A stretch of DNA of 64,000 nt from an uncultured Nocardioides sp. (GTDB lineage: Bacteria > Actinomycetota > Actinomycetes > Propionibacteriales > Nocardioidaceae): the NCBI RefSeq assembly GCF_947488515.1, contig NZ_CANKZF010000001.1:1798001-1862000 (forward strand), written 5' to 3'. Below the pieces are notes generated by a model, which searched no databases, was not told the DNA's origin, and was given only the letters and a program-made list of their open reading frames with translations. Both the position numbers and the translations under genes were made by a program. Below are positions 7,855-16,636 of this stretch, piece by piece (positions within the stretch are counted from its first letter, which is position 1; each line of letters begins with the position of its first letter).

Positions 7855-8436
7855 TCAGCCCGCGGCCGCCCGGGCGGTCGCCTCGATCTGCGCCCGCCGG
7901 TCGGCCCAGAACGCCGTGTCGTGCCCCTCCACCGCCATCGCCTCCGCGTCGGTGCCGACCGCTCCGTCGAGCTCCTCGCGGAGGATGTCGGCGTGGCCCG
8001 CGTGCCGACTGGTCTCGGCGAGCAGGTGCACCAGGACGTTGAAGAGGGGCACCTCGGCCCCGCCCCACCACTCGACATGGCCGACCGCGTCGAGGTCGAG
8101 CGCCGCCACCGTCGCGTCGCCGTGCGCCCACACGCGCCGGTAGCGGTCGACGACCTCGCTGCGCGACTCGTCCGCGGTCGCCCACATGTCGTCGAGCCGG
8201 TCCGCCTCCACGTCCCACCGGGGCAGCGGCTCGGGGAAGGGACGGTCGAAGACCTCCCCGAGGTAGCGCGCCTCCCAGGTCGCGAGGTGCTTGACCAGCC
8301 CGAGGAGGTTGGTCCCGGTGACGGTCATCGGGCGCCGGACGTCGTACTCCGACAGGCCATCGAGCTTGGCGAGCACCGCCTGGCGCTCGTGCTTCAGGTA
8401 GGAGTGCAGGTTGGCCTTCGCGGCGTCGGCGTCCAT
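7855..8436 (-). CDS. DinB family protein (DUF664-like)
   Basis: The 193-residue protein has the four-helix DinB/YfiT fold. It shows KANLHSYLKHERQAVLAKLDGLSEYDVRRP at the N-terminus, NLLGLVKHLATWEARYLGEVF with a metal-ligand His, and VHLLAETSRHAGHADILREEL with the second His pair. This is the DUF664 group common in Streptomyces and Nocardioides, likely a thiol-dependent (mycothiol) metal enzyme of unknown substrate. The start at ATG 8436 (MDADAAKANL) precedes the first helix directly. It converges with the APH-fold gene, with 27 bp between stops. Confidence 0.85.
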   Translation of the reverse strand: MDADAAKANLHSYLKHERQAVLAKLDGLSEYDVRRPMTVTGTNLLGLVKHLATWEARYLGEVFDRPFPEPLPRWDVEADRLDDMWATADESRSEVVDRYRRVWAHGDATVAALDLDAVGHVEWWGGAEVPLFNVLVHLLAETSRHAGHADILREELDGAVGTDAEAMAVEGHDTAFWADRRAQIEATARAAAG

Positions 8437-8557
8437 GGGACTGCACCCTGCCACCTGACGGGTGCGACGCCGGCCGGACTTGTCGACCGCGGTGGACGCT
8501 GAACGTACGCCATGGCGGGCGTCGAGCGGACGATGGTCCGCTCAACCCCGGGCGTGG

Positions 8558-10273
8558 TCACCCGCGCATCGGCACCCGCACACCACGCTCCTCGGCGACC
8601 TCGATGGCCCGGTCGTAGCCCGCGTCGACGTGGCGGATGACGCCCATGCCCGGGTCGTTGGTCAGCACGCGCTCGATCTTCTCGGCCGCGAGGTCGGTGC
8701 CGTCGGCAACCGTCACCTGGCCGGCGTGCAGTGACCTCCCGATGCCGACGCCGCCGCCGTGGTGGAAGGAGACCCAGGTGGCGCCGGACGCGGTGTTGAC
8801 GAGCGCGTTGAGGATCGCCCAGTCGGCGATGGCGTCGGACCCGTCGAGCATCGCCTCGGTCTCGCGGTAGGGCGAGGCGACCGAGCCGCAGTCGAGGTGG
8901 TCGCGGCCGATCACGATCGGCGCCTTGAGCTCGCCGCTGGCGACCATCTCGTTGAACTTCGCCCCGGCCTTCGCGCGGTCGCCGTAGCCCAGCCAGCAGA
9001 TGCGGGCCGGCAGCCCCTGGAACTGCACCCGCTCGGCGGCCATGTCGAGCCACGCGTGCAGGCGTGCGTACTCCGGCTTCTCGTCGGCCGGGAAGAGCTC
9101 CTTGATGGCCCGGTCGGTGGCGTAGATGTCCTCGGGGTCACCGGACAGCGCGGCCCACCGGAACGGGCCCTTGCCCTCGCAGAAGAGCGGCCGGATGTAG
9201 GCCGGCACGAAGCCGGGGAACTCGAAGGCCCGGTCGTAGCCGCCCTTGCGGGCCTCGTCGCGGATCGAGTTGCCGTAGTCGAAGACCTCGGCGCCCGCGT
9301 CCTGCAGCTCGACCATCGCCCGCACGTGGCGCGCCATCGACTCCTGGCTCCGCTTGGTGAACCCGCGCGGGTCCTCGGTGCGCTCGCGCTCCCAGTCGTC
9401 GTACGACGTCCCTGCCGGCAGGTAGAAGAGCGGGTCGTGCGCGGAGGTCTGGTCGGTCACGATGTCGACGAGCGGGCCGTCACCCTGCTCCTGCCGCGCG
9501 AGGTGGCGCTCGAGGATCTCGGGCAGCACCTCGGCTGCGTTGCCGAGGAGGCCGATCGACAGCCCGCGCCGGTCGGCGCGTGCCTCGAGCGCGAGCTCGA
9601 GCGCGTGGTCGAGGTCGCGCGCCTGGACGTCGAGGTAGCGCGTCTCGAGCCGGCGGTCGATGCGGTGCTGGTCGCACTCGATACAGATCGCGACGCCGTC
9701 GTTCATCGTCACGGCGAGCGGCTGGGCGCCACCCATGCCGCCGAGCCCGGCGGTCACCGTGATGGTGCCGGCGAGCGTCCCGGCGAACTTCTTGTCGGCG
9801 ATCGCGGCGAACGTCTCGAAGGTGCCCTGGAGGATGCCCTGGGTGCCGATGTAGATCCACGAGCCGGCCGTCATCTGGCCGTACATCGTGAGGCCGAGGT
9901 CCTCGAGCCTGCGGAACTCCTCCCAGTCGGCCCAGTCGCCGACGAGGTTGGAGTTGGCGATCAGGACGCGGGGGGCCCACGCGTGGGTGCGCATCACGCC
10001 GACGGGCTTGCCCGACTGCACGAGCAGGGTCTCGTCGCCCTCGAGGTCGCGCAGGGTGCGCACGAGAGCGTCGTACGCCTCCCAGCTGCGCGCGGCCTTG
10101 CCGGTGCCGCCGTAGACGACGAGGTCCTCGGGGCGCTCGGCGTTGTCGGGGTCGAGGTTGTTCATCAGCATCCGCAGCGGCGCCTCGGTCTGCCACGACT
10201 TCGCGGTCAGCTCGGTGCCGGTGGCGGCGTGGATGGGCAGGCGGGGGTTGCCCTGAGGAACGTCCGTGGTCAT
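8558..10273 (-). CDS. hutU: Urocanate hydratase
   Basis: The 571-residue enzyme converts urocanate to imidazolonepropionate, the second step of histidine catabolism, using tightly bound NAD+. Family blocks are intact: [55 protein letters not shown] with the conserved Cys, [18 protein letters not shown], and [20 protein letters not shown]. Length is normal for the ~555-residue family. The ATG at 10273 follows GATGAGGGC, nearly identical to the sequence before the hutH start. An operator-like palindrome lies 54 bp upstream and is shared with hutH, so the two are probably separate but co-controlled transcripts. hutI and hutG are not in the window. Confidence 0.97.
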   Translation of the reverse strand: MTTDVPQGNPRLPIHAATGTELTAKSWQTEAPLRMLMNNLDPDNAERPEDLVVYGGTGKAARSWEAYDALVRTLRDLEGDETLLVQSGKPVGVMRTHAWAPRVLIANSNLVGDWADWEEFRRLEDLGLTMYGQMTAGSWIYIGTQGILQGTFETFAAIADKKFAGTLAGTITVTAGLGGMGGAQPLAVTMNDGVAICIECDQHRIDRRLETRYLDVQARDLDHALELALEARADRRGLSIGLLGNAAEVLPEILERHLARQEQGDGPLVDIVTDQTSAHDPLFYLPAGTSYDDWERERTEDPRGFTKRSQESMARHVRAMVELQDAGAEVFDYGNSIRDEARKGGYDRAFEFPGFVPAYIRPLFCEGKGPFRWAALSGDPEDIYATDRAIKELFPADEKPEYARLHAWLDMAAERVQFQGLPARICWLGYGDRAKAGAKFNEMVASGELKAPIVIGRDHLDCGSVASPYRETEAMLDGSDAIADWAILNALVNTASGATWVSFHHGGGVGIGRSLHAGQVTVADGTDLAAEKIERVLTNDPGMGVIRHVDAGYDRAIEVAEERGVRVPMRG

Positions 10274-10326
10274 GCCCTCATCAAAACGCCGCGGCGCCGG
10301 CTCCGAAAAGAGGCTGACCCGGTTCG

Positions 10327-10346
10327 CAGTCTGTGATCCGAGACTG
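10327..10346. promoter_or_regulatory. Putative hut operator upstream of hutU
   Basis: The 20-bp sequence CAGTCTGTGATCCGAGACTG has perfect 6-bp arms (CAGTCT/AGACTG). It matches the hutH upstream site at 12348-12367 at 16 of 20 positions and lies at the same distance (54 bp) from its start codon. I infer a shared regulator; the IclR gene at 15872 is a candidate. Confidence 0.6.
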
Positions 10347-10366
10347 CCCGCTCGAGGGCGACGCGC

Positions 10367-10717
10367 TCAGCGGCCGCTGTTGCGGGCGCGCGCCCAGGCC
10401 CGCGCAGAGCTCATCAGCTCGTCACGGGTGATGTAGGAGTCAGCCGGTCGAAGGTAGGGGCGCACCTTGCGCACGCCGTTGGAGCACAGCGCGTCGTTGT
10501 GCCAGTTGTCGTCCATCGTCGGGGCCCACCAGCACGTCCACGGGCCAGCCGCCGACGGTGCCCCAGCGGGACGCGGGCTCGCCGATGGCGGCAGCGCATG
10601 GGCAGCGGGTCCGACGACAGCCGCGGCGAGGACCGCCGTCAGGACGATGCCGCACGAGCTCCTTCTCACGAGACGTGACCGTAGCGACCGTGACGCGCCG
10701 TGTCCCCGGAACGGCAC
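10367..10717 (-). CDS. Small secreted protein of unknown function
   Basis: The product is up to 116 residues with an N-terminal export signal: a basic RSRLVRRSS stretch, a hydrophobic CGIVLTAVLAAAVVGPA core and an AHA cleavage-like site. The mature ~75 residues (GPWTCWWAPTMDDNWHNDAL through YITRDELMSSARAWAR) have two Cys and are Trp-rich; I do not recognise a family. The start is probably GTG 10717, though a GTG 16 codons downstream would still leave a signal peptide. It lies between hutH and hutU on the same strand and just before the hutU operator, so it could be read from the hutH promoter. A link to histidine use is only positional. Confidence 0.55.
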   Translation of the reverse strand: MPFRGHGASRSLRSRLVRRSSCGIVLTAVLAAAVVGPAAHALPPSASPRPAGAPSAAGPWTCWWAPTMDDNWHNDALCSNGVRKVRPYLRPADSYITRDELMSSARAWARARNSGR

Positions 10718-10755
10718 AACGGCACCGGTGCGGACCGGGACGTCGCGTCGCGACC

Positions 10756-12294
10756 TCAGGCCAGCTGGCCGACCACGCTCTCGGCGGCGGCGAGCACCGC
10801 GCCGGACTGGACGAGGTCGACGGCGGCCTCGATTTCGGGCGAGAGGTAGCGGTCGGGGCCGGGGCCGGCGATGCCGTTGCTGCGGAGCAGGTCGACGACC
10901 GCACCGGTGGCCGGCGACGGGGTCAGGGGTGCGCGGAGGTCGAGCGCGCGGGCCGCGGTCAGCACCTCGACGGCGACCACTCGCGACAACCCGTCGACGG
11001 ACCGCCGCAGCTTGCGGGCGGCGTTCCAGCCCATCGACACGTGGTCCTCCTGCATCGCGCTGGAGGGGATGGAGTCCACCGACGCGGGGACCGCGAGCCG
11101 CTTCATCTCGGAGACGATCGAGGCCTGGGTGTACTGCGCGATCATGTGCCCGCTGTCGACCCCCGGGTCGGCGGCGAGGAACGGCGGCAGCCCGTGGCTG
11201 CGCGCCCGGTCGAGGAAGCGGTCCGTCCGTCGCTCGCTGATCGACGCGACGTCGGCCGCGACGATCGCGAGGAAGTCGAGGACGTAGCCGACCGGCGCCC
11301 CGTGGAAGTTGCCGTTGGACTCGACGCGGTCGCCGACCACCACGGGGTTGTCGATCGCGCTCGCGAGCTCGCGGCCCGCGACGGTCGCGGCGTGCTCGAC
11401 AGTGTCACGGGCGGCCCCGTGCACCTGCGGCGAGCAGCGCAGCGAGTAGGCGTCCTGCACGCGGTTGCAGTCGCCGGTGCGGTGGGAGGCCACGATCGCG
11501 GAGCCGGCCATCAACGCGGTGAGGTTGGCCGCCGACAGGGCCTGGCCGGGGTGGGGGCGGATGTCCTGCAGCTCGGCGGCGAAGACCCGGTCGGTGCCGA
11601 GCTGGGCCTCGACGCTCATCGCCGCGGCGACGTCGGCGGTGCGCAGCAGCATCCGCAGGTCGGTGATCGCCATGACGAGCATGCCCAGCATCCCGTCGGT
11701 GCCGTTGATGAGCGCGAGGCCCTCCTTGGCGACCAGCTCCACGGGCGCGAGGCCGGCGGCCGCGAGGGCGTCCGCGGCCGGCACCAGCGTGCCGTCGGCA
11801 TCGCGGACCTCGCCCTCCCCCATCAGCGCGAGCGCGCAGTGCGAGAGCGGTGCGAGGTCGCCGGAGCAGCCGAGCGAGCCGTACTCCCGCACCACCGGGG
11901 TGATGCCGTGCGACAGCAGGTCGGCCATCAGCTGCGCGGTCTCGCGGCGTACGCCGGTGCGACCCGTCGCGAGCGTCGACAGCCGCAGCAGCATCAGCGC
12001 CCGCACCACCTCGCGCTCCACCTCGGGACCGGAGCCGGCGGCGTGGGACCGCACGAGCGACCGCTGCAGCTGGGCGCGCATCTCGGTGGGGATGTGGCGG
12101 GTGGCGAGGGCGCCGAAGCCGGTGCTGACGCCGTAGGTCGGCGTCTCCGCGGCGGCGAGCGCCTCGACCACCCCGCGGGCACGGTCGATCGCGGACAGCG
12201 CGTCGTCGGTGAGGACGACAGGGGCGCCCTCGCGGGCGACGTGGACGAGGTCGTCGAACGAGACGGGGCCGACCCCGACGTGAACGGTCTGCAT
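10756..12294 (-). CDS. hutH: Histidine ammonia-lyase
   Basis: The 512-residue enzyme removes ammonia from L-histidine to give urocanate, the first step of the Hut pathway. Characteristic blocks are YGVSTGFGALATRHI, SLVRSHAAGSGP, the prosthetic-group loop GSLGCSGDLAPLSH, LINGTDGMLG and the C-terminal NGNFHGAPVGYVLDF. The MIO electrophile forms from three residues, here Cys143-Ser144-Gly145 rather than the textbook Ala-Ser-Gly; the central Ser is kept, so activity is expected. I prefer the ATG at 12294 over 12303 because it puts the operator at exactly the same distance (54 bp) as in hutU and because the preceding ATGAGG resembles the hutU leader. Both starts are possible. Confidence 0.95.
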   Translation of the reverse strand: MQTVHVGVGPVSFDDLVHVAREGAPVVLTDDALSAIDRARGVVEALAAAETPTYGVSTGFGALATRHIPTEMRAQLQRSLVRSHAAGSGPEVEREVVRALMLLRLSTLATGRTGVRRETAQLMADLLSHGITPVVREYGSLGCSGDLAPLSHCALALMGEGEVRDADGTLVPAADALAAAGLAPVELVAKEGLALINGTDGMLGMLVMAITDLRMLLRTADVAAAMSVEAQLGTDRVFAAELQDIRPHPGQALSAANLTALMAGSAIVASHRTGDCNRVQDAYSLRCSPQVHGAARDTVEHAATVAGRELASAIDNPVVVGDRVESNGNFHGAPVGYVLDFLAIVAADVASISERRTDRFLDRARSHGLPPFLAADPGVDSGHMIAQYTQASIVSEMKRLAVPASVDSIPSSAMQEDHVSMGWNAARKLRRSVDGLSRVVAVEVLTAARALDLRAPLTPSPATGAVVDLLRSNGIAGPGPDRYLSPEIEAAVDLVQSGAVLAAAESVVGQLA

Positions 12295-12347
12295 GCACCT
12301 CATCCAACGCCTGTCGGCGGGGCGCCGCCAGAGGCCACCGACGGGTG

Positions 12348-12367
12348 CAGTCTCGCATCCGAGACCG
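12348..12367. promoter_or_regulatory. Putative hut operator upstream of hutH
   Basis: CAGTCTCGCATCCGAGACCG has one arm mismatch and matches the hutU site (10327-10346) at 16 of 20 positions. It is 54 bp from the preferred hutH start. Homology between the two leaders continues weakly to GATGAGG just before each ATG. Confidence 0.6.
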
Positions 12368-12477
12368 GATCACTCACCCGTACGGAGGGCACCGAAACGG
12401 GCGGCGCGTGGCACGGTGGAAGGCGTGCGGTCCGCCCGGGCCGCGCTTGCAAGCCCGAGAAACCAAGGAGGTCCCCG

Positions 12478-12930
12478 ATGGACGCGACGACATGGATCAT
12501 CGTCCTGGTCGTGGTGCTGGTCGTGGCGGCACTCGTCGCCTGGCTGGTCGCCCAGCAGCGGAAGAAGAAGCAGCTCGAGCACGCCGAGCAGCTGCGGACC
12601 GAGGCCCACGAGCACGCCCGGGACATCCCGGAGACCCAGGTGCAGGCCAAGGAGGCCGAGGCCGAGGCCGAGCGCGCGCGGCTCGAGGCCGAGCGCGCCC
12701 AGACCCGTGCCCGCGAGGCCCAGGTCGCGGCCACCCAGCAGCAGGCGGTGCACGAGGACCGGCTCCGCACGGCCGACCAGGTCGACCCGCGCGTGGACAC
12801 GTCGTCGGACGACTACGCCCCCGGCACGACGGGCGACGACCGCAGCACCGCGACGCACGACCCCGACACGGTGCTCGACGCGGACGACCCGCGCCGCACG
12901 GACGGGACCGACGGCACCCACCGCGCCTGA
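12478..12930 (+). CDS. Membrane-anchored coiled-coil protein, paralogue 1 of tandem pair
   Basis: The 150-residue protein starts at ATG 12478 after a strong AAGGAGG. One N-terminal transmembrane helix (TTWIIVLVVVLVVAALVAWLV) is followed by a basic QQRKKKQ stop-transfer and an Ala/Glu/Arg heptad-like coiled coil from about 30 to 95, rich in EAEAERARLEAERA repeats. Then come VDPRVDTSSDDYAP and an acidic tail containing DPDTVLDADD. The next gene has the same plan, so they are tandem paralogues. The family is common in Nocardioides but I know of no function; a cytoplasmic scaffold tethered to the membrane is a reasonable guess. The tail motif DPxTVLDADD also occurs in the EtfD tail at about 28240. 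Confidence 0.75.
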   Translation: MDATTWIIVLVVVLVVAALVAWLVAQQRKKKQLEHAEQLRTEAHEHARDIPETQVQAKEAEAEAERARLEAERAQTRAREAQVAATQQQAVHEDRLRTADQVDPRVDTSSDDYAPGTTGDDRSTATHDPDTVLDADDPRRTDGTDGTHRA

Positions 12931-13012
12931 TCCGCGCGCCTCACGACAACGCAGGACAGGGACGGCCGGTGCTGGAAGACTGGCCGCCCCTGTCCCGTGA
13001 AAGAGGAACCCC

Positions 13013-13714
13013 GTGACCACCCTCATCATCGTTCTCGTCATCATCGCCGTCGTGATCGCTGTCGCGGCGTTCCTCGTCCAGAGGAAGAACCGCGAGGCCA
13101 ACGTCGCCCGCGCCGAGCAGCTCCGCGCCCAGGCCGCGACGCAGGCGCAGTCCACGATCGCCCCCGCCCAGGAGCGCGCGGCGGCCGCTGAGGCCGAGGC
13201 CGAGCAGGCCCGCGCCGCAGCCGCCAAGGCCGAGGCGGAGGCCCACGAGGCCCGACTGGCCGCGCAACAGATCGAGGCGACCCACGAGGGGCAGGTCCGC
13301 GCGGCCGACCGGGTCGACCCGCGCGTCGACCACAAGGCCGACGACTACGCGCCCCAGGTCCCCGGCACCGCCGACCACACCCCCACCCGGCCGTCGGAGG
13401 TCAACGCCGAGCAGCCCGTGTCCGAGCAGCCGGTGACCGAGCCGACCGCTGCCGAGCCGACCGCTGCCGAGCCGACTCCGACGGAGCCGGCCACCACCGA
13501 GCAGCCCGTGTCGGAGCAGCCCGCCGAGCAGTCGACCACCGCACCGGCCAGCGAGCCGACCACCTCGGAGACCGGGGACGGCACGCAGGACGGCCGGGCC
13601 CCGCTGCTCCCGCGCCGCACCCCGGGCGCCAACGAGATGCCCGGCAAGCCGATCGAGCAGACCGACACCGGCGGCGGCTGGTTCACCAAGGGATCCGGCT
13701 CCGACAAGGCCTGA
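13013..13714 (+). CDS. Membrane-anchored coiled-coil protein, paralogue 2 of tandem pair
   Basis: The 233-residue product begins with GTG 13013, after AGAGGA. It has the same order as its upstream paralogue: a transmembrane helix (TLIIVLVIIAVVIAVAAFLV), the basic QRKNRE, a long Ala/Glu coiled coil (EAEAEQARAAAAKAEAEAHE), and the shared VDPRVD--ADDYAP motif. It then adds about 100 residues of Pro/Thr/Glu-rich linker with repeated EQPVSEQPVTEPTAAEP units, and ends GGGWFTKGSGSDKA. The linker suggests an extended spacer. The 82-bp gap and same orientation suggest duplication within one transcription unit. Confidence 0.75.
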   Translation: MTTLIIVLVIIAVVIAVAAFLVQRKNREANVARAEQLRAQAATQAQSTIAPAQERAAAAEAEAEQARAAAAKAEAEAHEARLAAQQIEATHEGQVRAADRVDPRVDHKADDYAPQVPGTADHTPTRPSEVNAEQPVSEQPVTEPTAAEPTAAEPTPTEPATTEQPVSEQPAEQSTTAPASEPTTSETGDGTQDGRAPLLPRRTPGANEMPGKPIEQTDTGGGWFTKGSGSDKA

Positions 13715-13787
13715 CCGGGCGCGGGTCGTCTGGACCACCCTGACCGACCCCGTCCCTCGCACCTAGAGTCGAGGGTCGGGAGCAGTC

Positions 13788-14495
13788 ATGCCACGCCTCG
13801 ACCTGAACGACCGCGAGCAGTGGGCCCTCCGGGACCTGCTGGCCACCGAGCCGTGTCCCGGGTCGCCCCTGCCGACGCGCCACGTGCTGGAGCTGTTGTC
13901 GGTGCTGATCCCCGCCGACGAGGTGGGCGCGGTGTACCAGGACGGCAGCTACGCCGTCACCGACGGGATCTCCCTGGGCGGCATGCCCGGCACGGACCAC
14001 GCCCTGCCCCAGGCGACGCGGGGGCCGCGCTACCTCGGGATCATGCACTGGGGCGCCCACCCGCTCGCCGCCCAGGCCTGCTTCGGCGGGCTCAAGGGGC
14101 GCCAGGACGGTCTGTGCATCGCCTTCCGCAACGGCGCTCACGGTGTGGTCCAGATCGTCCTCGACCGCTGGAACGGCCCCTTCGACGACCGCGACGTCGC
14201 CATGCTGCAGATGCTGGCGCCGCTGCTCGCCCGGCTGTCGCGGGAACGGCTGACCCCCCAGCTGCCCACGTCGCTCACGACGCAGGAGCGCCGCGTCCTG
14301 AGCCACGTGGCGGCTGGGCGGTCCAACGCGGAGATCGCCGAGGCGCTCTTCGTCGCACCGTCGACGGTGCGCAAGCACCTCGAGAACACCTACCGGAAGC
14401 TCGGCGTGACGAACCGGGTCGCCGCCGTGGCCCGCCTCCAGGGCCGCGACCTCCCCGACCTCGACCTGCACGAGCGGCTGGCCCGGCTCAACTGA
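13788..14495 (+). CDS. LuxR family transcriptional regulator (GAF-like sensor plus GerE HTH)
   Basis: The 235-residue protein has a C-terminal GerE helix-turn-helix: LTTQERRVLSHVAAGRSNAEIAEALFVAPSTVRKHLENTYRKLGVTNR, at about residues 165-212 and complete. The N-terminal ~150 residues form a GAF/PAS-like alpha/beta sensor (DEVGAVYQDGSYAV, GVVQIVLDRWNGPFDDRDVAMLQML) with no phospho-acceptor Asp motif, so it is probably ligand-sensing rather than a response regulator. It lies 85 bp upstream of, and in line with, the haloperoxidase-like gene, with a palindrome in the gap. Control of that gene is a plausible inference. Confidence 0.85.
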   Translation: MPRLDLNDREQWALRDLLATEPCPGSPLPTRHVLELLSVLIPADEVGAVYQDGSYAVTDGISLGGMPGTDHALPQATRGPRYLGIMHWGAHPLAAQACFGGLKGRQDGLCIAFRNGAHGVVQIVLDRWNGPFDDRDVAMLQMLAPLLARLSRERLTPQLPTSLTTQERRVLSHVAAGRSNAEIAEALFVAPSTVRKHLENTYRKLGVTNRVAAVARLQGRDLPDLDLHERLARLN

Positions 14496-14503
14496 GGACG
14501 GAC

Positions 14504-14521
14504 ATTCGCCGAGATGCGAAT
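14504..14521. promoter_or_regulatory. Inverted repeat between LuxR regulator and haloperoxidase-like gene
   Basis: ATTCGC-CGAGAT-GCGAAT is an 18-bp palindrome with perfect 6-bp arms, 60 bp before the ATG at 14581. The size and symmetry suit a dimeric LuxR-type regulator. Assignment to the adjacent regulator is inferred. Confidence 0.4.
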
Positions 14522-14580
14522 ACCGGTGGGCGCGTGGACCCTTCGACGCTGGGCACACACCCCCAGTCGAAAGGTCCGCC

Positions 14581-15834
14581 ATGAAGAACCTCCGTTCGCG
14601 CGCCGTCCTGGTCGCCGCGGCCCTCCTCGCCGCCTCGACCCTCGCCAGCTCACCCGCCGCCTCGGACGGCTCCGGCGGCAAGCACCGGCACCCGCACCAC
14701 GACCCGCCCGACTCCCCGGACAGCGGCCGGGTCGTCCTCGACTGGGAGCGAACAGCGTTCGCAGCGATCTACCCCGCCACCCCGATCCCGGTCGGCGTCC
14801 CACTGCTCGGCTACACGTCGATCGCCATGCACGACGCCGTGCGTCACTCCGCGTCGAGGTCCGACAGCTCGGAGACAGCCGCCGTGGCGACCGCCGCCCA
14901 CGACGTGCTGGTGCACTACGTCCCGGCGGCCAGCGCGGCCCTGGACGCGCAGCTGACCACCTCGCTCTCCACCGTCCCCGACGGGCCCGCCGAGGACCGC
15001 GGCGCGTACATCGGGGCGAAGGTGGCCCAGTGGCTCATCGAGGACCGCGCCGACGACGGCTACGGCGACACCGACGTCCACTACACGTTGCCGCCCGCGG
15101 TGGGCACCTGGCAGCCGACGCCACCGGCCACCGACATGCTGGCTGCGTGGATCGGCTCGATGGACCCGCTCGTCGTGCACCGTCTCGCGCGCGTCGACGG
15201 CCCCGACAGGCTGACCAGCGACGACTACACGGTGGACTACAACGAGGTCCGGCTCCTCGGCTCCGCCACGTCCACGGTGCGCAGCCAGGCGCAGACCGAC
15301 ACGGCGCTGTTCTTCAACAGCAACTCGGCGACGATGGTCGGCGACGCACTGGTCCGCTACCTCGAGGGGCACCCCGCCACCCTCGAGGAGACCGCGTGGC
15401 TGTTCGCGTCGATGCACGGTGCCATGACCGACTCGCTGATCAAGTGCTGGCAGCTCAAGCGTGACGTCGGCTTCTGGCGACCCTTCCAGGCCGTCGCGGG
15501 CGCGGCGGACGACGACAACCCCGACACCCAGCCGGAGGCGGGCTGGACGTCGCTGCTCCCGACGCCGCCCTACTCGGACTACGTCACCGGGCACGGCTGC
15601 CTCACCAGCCCGGCCGTCGAGGTGATCCGGACCCGGCTCGGCGAGACGACGCCACTGGAGCTGCGGTCGAGCAACTTCCCCACCGCGCCTCGGACGTACC
15701 CCACGCTGACGCAGCTCGAGTACGACGCGCTGAACTCCCGCATCTGGGGCGGACTCCACTTCCGCGACGCCATGGCGGACGGGTACGGCATCGGCCACCG
15801 CACGGCCCGGAAGGTGATGCAGGAGCTGCACTGA
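14581..15834 (+). CDS. Secreted vanadium-dependent haloperoxidase / PAP2-like protein
   Basis: The 417-residue protein has a signal peptide (RSRAVLVAAALLAASTLASSPAA) and the vanadate/phosphate-binding set of the VHPO/PAP2 superfamily. K293 and R294 lie in LKRDVGFWRP, H338 in YVTGHGCLTSPA replaces the usual PSGHS context, and R387 and H393 lie in SRIWGGLHFRDA. It also shows LLGYTSIAMHDAVR at the N-terminal helix, as in the actinobacterial VHPO-like family. Such proteins act outside the membrane as haloperoxidases or phosphatases; which one cannot be told here. The LuxR-type regulator gene lies directly upstream. Confidence 0.8.
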   Translation: MKNLRSRAVLVAAALLAASTLASSPAASDGSGGKHRHPHHDPPDSPDSGRVVLDWERTAFAAIYPATPIPVGVPLLGYTSIAMHDAVRHSASRSDSSETAAVATAAHDVLVHYVPAASAALDAQLTTSLSTVPDGPAEDRGAYIGAKVAQWLIEDRADDGYGDTDVHYTLPPAVGTWQPTPPATDMLAAWIGSMDPLVVHRLARVDGPDRLTSDDYTVDYNEVRLLGSATSTVRSQAQTDTALFFNSNSATMVGDALVRYLEGHPATLEETAWLFASMHGAMTDSLIKCWQLKRDVGFWRPFQAVAGAADDDNPDTQPEAGWTSLLPTPPYSDYVTGHGCLTSPAVEVIRTRLGETTPLELRSSNFPTAPRTYPTLTQLEYDALNSRIWGGLHFRDAMADGYGIGHRTARKVMQELH

Positions 15835-15871
15835 CCGCCGGCAGCCGACCCGGACGTGCCACGATCGCCCC

Positions 15872-16636
15872 GTGAGCCAGGTCCCCGCAGCGACGCGCAC
15901 CCTGCGGGTGCTGCGGTTCCTGGCCACGCAGGCCGACCCGGTCCCCCTCGACCGGATCGTGCGCGCGTGCGACCTGCCGCGCAGCACGGCGTACCACCTG
16001 CTCAACACGATGATCGACGAGGGCTTCGTCGTTCACCTGCCCGACGAGCACCGCTACGGCCTCGGCGTGGCCGCCTTCGAGGTCGGCAGCGGCTTCACCC
16101 GCCAGGAGCCGCTTGCCCGCCTCGCGCGCCGGCCGCTCGCCGAGCTCGTCGACCGGACCGGGCACGGCGCCCACCTGGCGGTGCTCCACGGACGCGACGT
16201 CCTCTACGTCATCGAGGAGCGGGCACCCGGGCGGCCGCCGCTGGTCACCGACGTCGGCGTACGCCTGCCGGCCCACCTGACCGCCTCCGGTCGGACCATC
16301 CTCGCCGCGCTGCCGGCCAGCCAGGTCCGTGCGCTGTATCCCGACCGGACCGCGTTCGTCGACCGGCACGGCAAGGGCCCGTCGTCGTTGAGCGCCCTGC
16401 GCACCGTGCTGTCCGAGACGCGGCAGCGGGGCCACGCGACCGAGGACGGCGAGGTGACGCCCGGGCTGCAGAGCGTGGCGGCTGCCGTGCTCGACCACAA
16501 CGCCCACCCGGTGGCCGGGGTGGCGGTGACCTTCCCCAGCGACGCCGGGGACGTCGACGCGATCGCGACTGCCGTGACCATGACGGCCGCCCGGCTGACC
16601 CGGCGGGTCAGCGGGAGGGCAGCAGGCGTGCGTTGA
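15872..16636 (+). CDS. IclR family transcriptional regulator
   Basis: The 254-residue protein has an N-terminal winged helix (TLRVLRFLATQADPVPLDRIVRACDLPRSTAYHLLNTMIDEGFV) and the C-terminal IclR effector domain with LPAHLTASGRTILAALP and the AAVLDHNAHPVAGVAVTFPS segment. IclR proteins usually control local catabolic operons. The nearest catabolic genes are hutH and hutU, which share a palindromic operator and whose actinobacterial relatives are often under IclR-type control, so it is a candidate hut regulator. It starts with GTG at 15872. Its 3' end overlaps the convergent sortase gene by 29 bp. Confidence 0.88.
   Translation: MSQVPAATRTLRVLRFLATQADPVPLDRIVRACDLPRSTAYHLLNTMIDEGFVVHLPDEHRYGLGVAAFEVGSGFTRQEPLARLARRPLAELVDRTGHGAHLAVLHGRDVLYVIEERAPGRPPLVTDVGVRLPAHLTASGRTILAALPASQVRALYPDRTAFVDRHGKGPSSLSALRTVLSETRQRGHATEDGEVTPGLQSVAAAVLDHNAHPVAGVAVTFPSDAGDVDAIATAVTMTAARLTRRVSGRAAGVR

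Noticed and set aside
8759..10336. A 525-residue plus-strand frame.
   Set aside because: It is the antisense shadow of hutU, whose family match is unambiguous.
10558..12477. Extension of the coiled-coil gene at 12478 upstream to 10558 as a 790-residue protein.
   Set aside because: The extension is antisense to hutH and has low-complexity content; a strong AAGGAGG supports the start at 12478.
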